DNA from: Promethearchaeota archaeon
GTDB taxonomy: Archaea; Asgardarchaeota; Lokiarchaeia; Helarchaeales; RDOG01
DNA length: 64,000 bases
Assembly: GCA_011365055.1 (NCBI GenBank)
Contig: RDOG01000005.1
Span: 124,001-188,000, forward strand
Direction: 5' to 3'
The notes below the pieces were generated by a model. It made no database searches and was not told the origin of the DNA. It was given only the letters and a program-made list of their open reading frames with translations. A program made the translations under genes and the position numbers. Shown one piece after another: positions 56,457 to 64,000 of the stretch; positions within the stretch are counted from its first letter, which is position 1, and every line of letters begins with the position of its first letter.

Positions 56457-59400
56457 AATTTTTTACCTCCCTTCTTTTTTTTTGTCGATTTATTTTTTGA
56501 GTCATCACCTTGAACCTTATTTGTTTCATCTTTTTCAAGTTTCATCTTGTCTTCTTTTTCTGGCTTTTTAGTTTGAGGTTTTTCTGGGGATTTTCCTTTA
56601 ACTTCTTCAGTTTTTTCTTTTTCAGCTGTTATTTTTTTGCCTGTTGCAGCATCTTTCAAAGCCTTTAGTGATTTTCTTTGACTTTTTTCGGGTAATAAAG
56701 ATAATGTTTCTAAATACATGATTTTATTATCATCGGAAAGCCCTGGAATTTTATTCAATTCTGCAATAATTTCTTCCTCAGTCATCATTTTAATCTTGGC
56801 AACTTTTGGCTTTTCTTCTACTTTTTTAGGTGTATGTTTCTCTATTAGGGATTTGATGTATTTTCTTTGCATGCTTGGATCTAAATTCAAGATTCTATCG
56901 TGTTCTGATTTCTTTTCCATAAGGTTTAACGTGGTAATTTTTCTTAATTCATGTTTTATTTCCGTGCTTGTCATTGGTCGTAATTGTAATCCTTTTGCTC
57001 GCTTCTTTCTAAGTGTTTTATCAAAAGGTACTCTTACTATACGTAATAAATAATCTCGTTGATCCTCAGAAATTAGAAAATTCTTTAGAATATAATCATC
57101 AGCGTCAATAGGGCTAAGAGACTTCAATTTATAATATAATTCTTCACCCTCTTCGTAAGTATATGTTCTTACTTTAATCTCATTTAATTTTTTAACTAAT
57201 TCAACGATTTCTGGATTTTCTGTCTTTGCCAATCCAGCAATATCAAGAATTTTTTCACGAGCTATTGGAGGAATAAATTGTTTTTCTAGAAATTTATCAG
57301 CCTTTTCCACTGATTCCATTGATTTTATTTTATCTAAGAAAGCTATTGTTTCATTTACTGTAATCCGAGTTCTTTTAACATCACTAAGTATTTTTCTAGC
57401 TTCTATTATGTCCATTGATACCATTTCGGGAACTTTTAGATTCATTGATTCCCAAAAATCATCGAATCTTTCTTTAAATAGAGTTCTTCTACTTTTAACA
57501 GTTGGTTCAAGCTCGATATCTTTACTCTTTTTAATATTCTTTTCTGTTCGAATAATCGTTTTAACAACATAAGGAGTTCTCCACCATTTAACTGCTTGAT
57601 AAGCACCAAATCCAACAACACCTGCAATGATTGCCATTAAAGAAATGAAGAGAGGATGACTATAAAATGGATAAATATAAATTACGTATTCTTTTGTATA
57701 ACCCGCATAACCAGAATCATTTGGAATAACTTCTATGATTAATTTATGACTATCAGATAAAATATTGGGAACTAATATATCTGCTTTATAAACTCCTGGC
57801 GAAACTTGTGCAAGGAAACCACTTCCGACTAAATCATTCCCATAATAAAGTTTCCAAACTACTGTGGCACCTATACCATTACCATACTCATCCTTTAAAT
57901 TTGTTTGATAAGTAAAAGCAAATCCTTGGTAAATATATTGATTTGTTGGCCATAATTGATAACTAAAATCGTCATATAATGTCACGTTAGCTTGGATGAC
58001 CGTTAAATTCAATAATATAGTTGCTTTTGATCGCGAATTATATGTCAAGTTATCAGTCAAAGTCAAATTAATAGTGTAAATCCCAGGAGCATGATTTCCA
58101 GGTAAGTGTAATAGATATGTACCTGGTACTATTTCATCATAGTTAAATCCAGTCCAATTACAATAAATATTAAAATCGGAAATATTTCGTTCCCAAGATG
58201 TTTCAGTGGCATTAGAATCAATATAAAAGAAATTAATTAATCGTTCAGTGAGATATTTAACTGTTTGATGATATTGAATATTTTCAATGTATGTTTTATG
58301 TTGTGAAATAGAAAACTCAAAAGTTACATTCACTAATGCGTGATTGGATCTGTTAAAAGTTATGGTTATTGTAAAATTCTTGAAATTATTAATCCATGGA
58401 TTTGCAATTGAATCATCAGTTAGCGTAAACAATTTAACAAAATGCAATCCTCTTAAATCATATGTGAAACGTTTTAATGTATTAAGGTTATTACCCCACA
58501 TTAAATCGTGAGTTCCATTATTGAATGTGACATTTACATTTTCAGGATTAGAAATAAATGTTCCATCATCCGTAGTATAATTAAGATATACACCCATGTA
58601 ATATGCAGAACCACCCCATGGAGCGATCGGTTCAGATATCTCGGTCCCAGAAAACAGAGAATATTGCGTGATGGATAAATTTGTATTAATAGGCAATATA
58701 GTTAAATTTATGGTGAAGAATGCTTCAGTATATTCTGTACTGTAACTAGCTCCAAGTAGACTCATTGAAATATTGATTATATGATTTCCAACAATTGGAG
58801 TGAATGGTTGATATTGATTATAAGTACTAGTTCTAATTTCTAGTACGTATATTCCTTTATAGCTTTCATTATATCCAGTTGAAATATACATATCAAATAA
58901 TCTATAATGGGCAGATGCCCAACTACTATTAAGCGACCATGTATCAATACCAGTTTTATTTGCTTCAGTTGTTATTAATGAATTGTTATAATCAAACCAA
59001 TAAAACGTAACGTTAATATTTTCACCATATTTGATAGTTTCATTCCCATTTATAAAAGTGGCTGCAGGTAAATTTGACACCCTCGGGAATAATGGATTTC
59101 CATACAATTCTGACGTTCTATTTATAGTGATTCCTGAAGTATGTCTCCGAAGTCTTATCGTGATTGTATAAAATGGCGTTGCTTCTGCCAATCCATCAGC
59201 AGTCTGAAAACCTTTCAGCCTTGAAGCATTAACTTTAATCCTTAAATCATAATCTTCAATAATAGTTCCTTCAATAAAGGTAAAGTTGAATTTATATAAT
59301 CCATATCCAAGTGAATTCACTGTGAAATTCCCATATTGCCATCCTGTTAAATTATACAAGCCATTATAATAACAATAAAACGTAATATTTTCGTATGCAG

Positions 59401-62400
59401 AAATAGAATTATTGGTTACATTAACACCGTGATCAATATCACTCAATCTAAATTCGGCAAGAAAATAATCATCAGTCTCAGATTCTATCTCTGTTGTTCC
59501 ATCGATAAATTCAAGATTTATATATATAAAACGAACAGACACTATAAAGAAATTTGTAGCCTTTTGGGTTTGTGGATGTTCTGCTGCAACATCAACTTTA
59601 ATATCCAACTGATCTACATCAACCCAACTAGTATTTAAAGTTAGATTGTAAACACCGGGTGTTGAATCAAGTTCCTTCCAGGAAATCCAATCATTTATAG
59701 TATAAGATTTATATGTAGAAGAACCCGCAACTGTACAATTAAGATTTATATTCGCATCGGCGATTTTTAATTCAGGTTTTTCCTCAGTATTAATATATGT
59801 CGCATAAATTGTAGCATTATCATTCCAAGGAACTTCAATTGTATTGGAATCAAGATCTAATCTTGTTAATGGTTTTCTAATGGTAAAAATAATAGAAAAA
59901 TTTTGATGAATGTACGAATCAATATCCGGATTATTATTCGTAAATAATGTAAAATCCATTCTAAAAGTTCTGGTTAAATTTAATACAGCAGTTGTATTTA
60001 CTTCAATTTCATAAGTTCCATTTGAATAATCATAGACAGAGTAATTTCCTCCGTTTTCGAATTCATAATTTCCAGATACGTTTAAAAATGAAGGATAAAT
60101 GAATTGATCAGCATGATCTAAATCAATATAGGAAACATATATGCTTAAATTCACACTCCATGGCCAGTCGGAATAAGAACTCTCAATTATTTGAGTATTA
60201 GATGTGTTAAACGAACAAGAATAAAAAGTATTAACCTGTACTATTTCAAATGTGATCCCTGGATTTATTGGTATTGATCTATTTACATATAAATTCCCAG
60301 AAATGTACGAAACATTTATTTCAGCTGTATAAGAAGTAAAATCAAGATTAGTTGAATTAATTAATATGTCATATTCACCATTACTTTGATCTTCAATCCA
60401 ATATTGAATAGATGTCCCTGAAACTATACAAGTCATGCGAACATCTCCTGAAGAATTATCAATCCCAATATTGGAGATAATATCCCAATAAGTAACCCTA
60501 ATTGTTACATTATCCAAATGTGGTGTTGTTAATACTGGATCATATATAAAAGAAGTATCGTGAGATTTAGTGTCAAATGAAAAAGTATAAGAAGCATTTT
60601 CAAAAATAATGTCAATATTTTCGTGAGATGCATTGATTTGAATATCATAAGTTTTAACGTAAGGTATAACTGAACCGTTAATTGTAAGGTTATATTCACC
60701 ATTTCCATTAAACGTTACCGAATATTGATCTGCAGTTAGAGGAATAGTATCGATACTACAATTTATTATACTATTATTAACTCCTGCATTATTAAGAATA
60801 CTTTCTGAATCATCAACGGAAAAGTGAATAATTATACTGAATGTAACATTCCAAGATATTGGGAGCACGGGATCATTTATTAATAAAGTGTTTAACTTTC
60901 TGTAATTGAAATCCAATTCAAATATATCTGAATTAATTGTTTGATTTCCCAAATAAGTAAGATTTACTTGATAATTTTGAATATTAACAACTGACATGTT
61001 GGAAAATGTTAAAAGATAATCCCCTGCGGTACCTAATGCTATTAAAGCATCTATTTGCCATCCTGATCCAATTGAAAAATTTGCAGTAGTGAGCCCTGTA
61101 ATTCCAATATTATTTCGTCCGCTTTCAGCATCCTCAATAATACAATGTAACGTAGCGTTTACAGAATTTCCGTAAGGCACATCAGTTATAGGATTTGCAG
61201 ATAATCCCGTGAAGATTTTTCTAACAAGAAACGTAACGTTCTTGTTTGTATCCCGTAAAGTTGAATTTAAAGAAATTGAAATGTTCAACTCAAAGTTTAA
61301 ATCAGCCTCAAAGCTTGAATTATATAATAAGATTTTATATTTTCCAGAACTTAAATCTAAGATTTCATAAGTTGATGGAGGCATTACACCAGATGCATTA
61401 TATATTGTAAAATTATCCTTTGTTAATCCACTTATCGCCTTACCATCGTTATAATAACTTGCGCTATCAGATATCTTTAAATTTAAAGTGATCTCAACAT
61501 CTTCACCGAAGGGGATGATGCCTATTGGATCAACTAAAAAGAAGGTTCTTAACTTTCTAACAGAAAAAGCAACCTCTCTTTCAATAGAAGTATAATTAAG
61601 CTTCGTTGCGTTAATTGTAAAGATGTAATCAGTAACCATGGGGAGAGAAGCATTTAATATAATAATATCATAATATCCATTCCCTTTAGAATTAACGTAA
61701 TAGTCTGTACCATATGTTAATCCAGTTATATTAACATCTGCACCATCAATTCTATTACCATACTGAGAACTATCAGGATCTGTCACTTCATATCTAACCG
61801 TAATATTTTGATAATTTCCAAAAGGTATTATTCCTTGATAATTTGTTATGAAAGAAGTATCAATCGGCTCAATTATTTGATTAATTGTAAGGGTACGATT
61901 TGAATAATACGGAGCACCAAACCAATCAGCAGCAAGATATAAAGAGTGAGAACCAATTGAAAGATTATTTAAACCATCTACGGTTAATTGATAATGTCCA
62001 TCTCCTAAATTAGCAACAGAATATGAATAAGGATTCAATAATAAGATTTTTAGGGCACCTGAATTATTCGTGATACCTTTATCAAACCCATATATAGTAT
62101 TATTATCAAGATCTTCAAAATATATATCAATTGTAGAGTCATTGTTATAGGGGACTGCAGAAACTGGTCCTTCATAAAAATAACTATCTCGTTCTTCCAT
62201 ATTTATTGTAAAAAATAAAGAACTTGAGCTAAAATTTGTTTTTGTAGCACTTATTTCAATTGATAATGTATCATCTGATGCATAATTAGTTGAATTAAAG
62301 GAGATATTATAAGTACCTCCACTTGCAGAAATCGAATAATAGGAAGGATCCCAACCAACAATGTTGATACTTGCATCAGATAGAGGAGTACCTGGAACTA

Positions 62401-64000
62401 GATATGAATCATTTAAGAACGTATGAATACTAAAATTATCACCCCACGGTATGTTGAAACTTGCCAAATCAGAAGTCGTAAAAGTGGTAGGATAGGGATT
62501 GATATATAAATTCAATTGTTTGAAAGCATAAATGTAATCTGAAGGATAATTCTTATCAAATTCAAAGTATAATACATAATTAGAAGAAGCATTTAAACTA
62601 ATTGTATTATAAAAAAATGTATAATTTCCATCTTCTATATTTTCAGTCAACATCCCTGTATCTATTAATTCAGTTCCAAATAAAATACTCCAATCCGATT
62701 GATTGGCATCATTAATTCCTTCATTATTATCGACATCAGTATAATTTAAATTAAAATAAACACTTTCATTCACATAACATTCATATCTACCGAGTAAAGA
62801 ATTATATGTGGCATTAGAATTTAGAAGAACAACATCTGTTTTAACTTCATTTACGACACAACCAATTACCATCGTTCCTGTTGCCTGATTGCTTATTTTA
62901 ACGGGCTGTGTTAAATTATTTATTCGAGAATCTACACCTCCATAAGATATATTTATAGTATAAAATCCAGTAATAAGTCTCATTGAATAATATCCAGACG
63001 AATTGGTAAATCCTTCAAAAATAAGTTTATCAAGATCAGGACCAATAGTTCCATTTCCTAATCTTACTTTCGCATTGACCAAATTTCCTTGATCATCGGC
63101 ATCGACAACGTGAGCTAGAAATCTAGCAACCGTGCAATTATATTGTTCATAATAAACTCTTTGGACAAAATGATCAAGAGATAAAGATGAATAATTAACA
63201 TTGAAAATTTTTGATTGTATTGTATAATTGATAGAAACATCATAATTACCATCAAGTAAACTTGTAAATGTATAATTACCGTTTGAGTCAGTAATTCCGC
63301 TTTTTAAAATAGCTTTTGTTGTTGCATTAAGTAAATAAACATTTGCACTGGATATTGGTACTCCATCTCTATCAATAGCATTTAATACAATTACATTATT
63401 TTCAAATTCTTCAACAGGACCAACAGAAATGTCGATGGGATTATTTAATCGAAAAGCAAACTCACGAATTTTTGTATAATTATCTGCTTGATCAGTTGTA
63501 AGAACAGCATATCTTAAATTTAAGTAAGTATTTTGTGGAAGAAGATAATAATCACCTTGATGTCCTTGAACAACAACTGGTTGATAAATGAGAGTTTCAC
63601 CATTCGCGAAACAGCCCGTTCTTCCTTGATAGCCTCCATCCCCTTCTTGAGAAGCTACTTCATACCCCAAAGTGATATTTAGATTTATAATTCCAATACT
63701 GGGTTTTGTTGATTCATCAGCATCGTATGTTGCTACCCAAGGTTCATAAGGATAATCTTTTCTGGAACTTGAAAACGTATCATTCGGAAATTGGGTTATT
63801 GATCCATTCCAAGTTCTCCTATCTTGTTCGAATGCTGCATTATCACTCATAATACCGAATATATGAGGCCATTGTCCCCAATTTTTAGTATAGCAATTTT
63901 GTTGGAAATAGATATAATCGTCTACAGTTACAAAGGTATGATTTTTATAAAAATAGAAATTGTAATATATTGTAAAGTTCATACATCCAGTTTCATTATG
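56453..64000 (-). CDS. Giant surface protein, paralogue of the preceding gene (5' end outside window)
   Basis: At least 2515 residues are in the window; the frame is still open at the right edge and the methionine at 63982 is internal. The order of domains mirrors the neighbour: a DUF2341-like region, beta modules with motifs such as NIPWGDNFSI, AVPYNNDSTI, IIPFGNYQNI and DVPYGNSVNA, a membrane segment near residue 2120 (SHPLFISLMAIIAGVVGFG) and WWRTPYVVK. The cytosolic tail has the same helical repeats and a longer Lys/Glu-rich end (KKKKGGKKL). It overlaps the next gene by 4 bp. The pair is an ancient tandem duplication. Confidence 0.8.
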   Translation of the reverse strand, partial: HNETGCMNFTIYYNFYFYKNHTFVTVDDYIYFQQNCYTKNWGQWPHIFGIMSDNAAFEQDRRTWNGSITQFPNDTFSSSRKDYPYEPWVATYDADESTKPSIGIINLNITLGYEVASQEGDGGYQGRTGCFANGETLIYQPVVVQGHQGDYYLLPQNTYLNLRYAVLTTDQADNYTKIREFAFRLNNPIDISVGPVEEFENNVIVLNAIDRDGVPISSANVYLLNATTKAILKSGITDSNGNYTFTSLLDGNYDVSINYTIQSKIFNVNYSSLSLDHFVQRVYYEQYNCTVARFLAHVVDADDQGNLVNAKVRLGNGTIGPDLDKLIFEGFTNSSGYYSMRLITGFYTINISYGGVDSRINNLTQPVKISNQATGTMVIGCVVNEVKTDVVLLNSNATYNSLLGRYECYVNESVYFNLNYTDVDNNEGINDANQSDWSILFGTELIDTGMLTENIEDGNYTFFYNTISLNASSNYVLYFEFDKNYPSDYIYAFKQLNLYINPYPTTFTTSDLASFNIPWGDNFSIHTFLNDSYLVPGTPLSDASINIVGWDPSYYSISASGGTYNISFNSTNYASDDTLSIEISATKTNFSSSSLFFTINMEERDSYFYEGPVSAVPYNNDSTIDIYFEDLDNNTIYGFDKGITNNSGALKILLLNPYSYSVANLGDGHYQLTVDGLNNLSIGSHSLYLAADWFGAPYYSNRTLTINQIIEPIDTSFITNYQGIIPFGNYQNITVRYEVTDPDSSQYGNRIDGADVNITGLTYGTDYYVNSKGNGYYDIIILNASLPMVTDYIFTINATKLNYTSIEREVAFSVRKLRTFFLVDPIGIIPFGEDVEITLNLKISDSASYYNDGKAISGLTKDNFTIYNASGVMPPSTYEILDLSSGKYKILLYNSSFEADLNFELNISISLNSTLRDTNKNVTFLVRKIFTGLSANPITDVPYGNSVNATLHCIIEDAESGRNNIGITGLTTANFSIGSGWQIDALIALGTAGDYLLTFSNMSVVNIQNYQVNLTYLGNQTINSDIFELDFNYRKLNTLLINDPVLPISWNVTFSIIIHFSVDDSESILNNAGVNNSIINCSIDTIPLTADQYSVTFNGNGEYNLTINGSVIPYVKTYDIQINASHENIDIIFENASYTFSFDTKSHDTSFIYDPVLTTPHLDNVTIRVTYWDIISNIGIDNSSGDVRMTCIVSGTSIQYWIEDQSNGEYDILINSTNLDFTSYTAEINVSYISGNLYVNRSIPINPGITFEIVQVNTFYSCSFNTSNTQIIESSYSDWPWSVNLSIYVSYIDLDHADQFIYPSFLNVSGNYEFENGGNYSVYDYSNGTYEIEVNTTAVLNLTRTFRMDFTLFTNNNPDIDSYIHQNFSIIFTIRKPLTRLDLDSNTIEVPWNDNATIYATYINTEEKPELKIADANINLNCTVAGSSTYKSYTINDWISWKELDSTPGVYNLTLNTSWVDVDQLDIKVDVAAEHPQTQKATNFFIVSVRFIYINLEFIDGTTEIESETDDYFLAEFRLSDIDHGVNVTNNSISAYENITFYCYYNGLYNLTGWQYGNFTVNSLGYGLYKFNFTFIEGTIIEDYDLRIKVNASRLKGFQTADGLAEATPFYTITIRLRRHTSGITINRTSELYGNPLFPRVSNLPAATFINGNETIKYGENINVTFYWFDYNNSLITTEANKTGIDTWSLNSSWASAHYRLFDMYISTGYNESYKGIYVLEIRTSTYNQYQPFTPIVGNHIINISMSLLGASYSTEYTEAFFTINLTILPINTNLSITQYSLFSGTEISEPIAPWGGSAYYMGVYLNYTTDDGTFISNPENVNVTFNNGTHDLMWGNNLNTLKRFTYDLRGLHFVKLFTLTDDSIANPWINNFKNFTITITFNRSNHALVNVTFEFSISQHKTYIENIQYHQTVKYLTERLINFFYIDSNATETSWERNISDFNIYCNWTGFNYDEIVPGTYLLHLPGNHAPGIYTINLTLTDNLTYNSRSKATILLNLTVIQANVTLYDDFSYQLWPTNQYIYQGFAFTYQTNLKDEYGNGIGATVVWKLYYGNDLVGSGFLAQVSPGVYKADILVPNILSDSHKLIIEVIPNDSGYAGYTKEYVIYIYPFYSHPLFISLMAIIAGVVGFGAYQAVKWWRTPYVVKTIIRTEKNIKKSKDIELEPTVKSRRTLFKERFDDFWESMNLKVPEMVSMDIIEARKILSDVKRTRITVNETIAFLDKIKSMESVEKADKFLEKQFIPPIAREKILDIAGLAKTENPEIVELVKKLNEIKVRTYTYEEGEELYYKLKSLSPIDADDYILKNFLISEDQRDYLLRIVRVPFDKTLRKKRAKGLQLRPMTSTEIKHELRKITTLNLMEKKSEHDRILNLDPSMQRKYIKSLIEKHTPKKVEEKPKVAKIKMMTEEEIIAELNKIPGLSDDNKIMYLETLSLLPEKSQRKSLKALKDAATGKKITAEKEKTEEVKGKSPEKPQTKKPEKEDKMKLEKDETNKVQGDDSKNKSTKKKKGGKKL

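Overview
The window is an AT-rich archaeal segment that most likely comes from a Lokiarchaeia-type Asgard archaeon (Promethearchaeota). The support is several independent signals: two Ras/Rab-like small GTPases with C-terminal extensions, a gelsolin-like domain protein, a longin-like winged-helix protein, a RING-like membrane protein, an HdrA gene read through two in-frame TGA codons that replace conserved cysteines, a eukaryote-like SECIS candidate behind it, giant membrane-anchored surface proteins, archaeal ThyA and QueC-type enzymes, and a tRNA-Gln gene with an intron and an encoded CCA. Starts are often TTG or GTG behind AAGGAG- or GGTGAT-type ribosome sites.

Layout, left to right. Positions 1-8.9 kb are an accessory zone. 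It holds the end of a surface protein with a C-terminal anchor, a two-gene cassette richer in G+C inside a 17/18-matching inverted repeat, a DUF4139-like protein split over two genes, small regulators (ribbon-helix-helix and coiled-coil winged helix), a radical SAM enzyme, a cupin, a zinc ribbon, a gelsolin-like protein with a free-standing copy of its C-terminal domain, and a broken LAGLIDADG gene beside the tRNA. Positions 9-16 kb carry uvrA and a glycyl radical enzyme with an Fe-S partner. Positions 16-21 kb hold membrane proteins and a GTPase. Positions 21.6-29.8 kb are one co-directional block: DUF362, GlcD-like flavoprotein, GlcF-like Fe-S protein, aldehyde dehydrogenase, an unknown gene, a GHMP kinase and the RING-like protein. 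Positions 30-36.2 kb carry a coiled-coil protein, a ferritin-like protein, a VWA/ThyA/QueC-like operon, a pyruvate kinase-like protein and a membrane protein next to a second GTPase.

Positions 36.3-46.8 kb are the energy-metabolism core. A minus-strand operon encodes an HdrD-like HdrB/HdrC fusion, an FrhB-like F420 oxidoreductase subunit, a tandem HdrA, MvhD and a second HdrA that needs two selenocysteines (residues 22 and 206). Upstream of it are formylmethanofuran dehydrogenase subunits FwdD and FwdB. Together they suggest flavin-based electron bifurcation or confurcation linked to the methyl branch of the Wood-Ljungdahl pathway. The last 17 kb encode two giant paralogous surface proteins in tandem (4-bp overlap), followed by the longin-like gene. 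The second giant gene runs off the right edge.

All assignments come from reading translated sequence and motifs. No database search was run.
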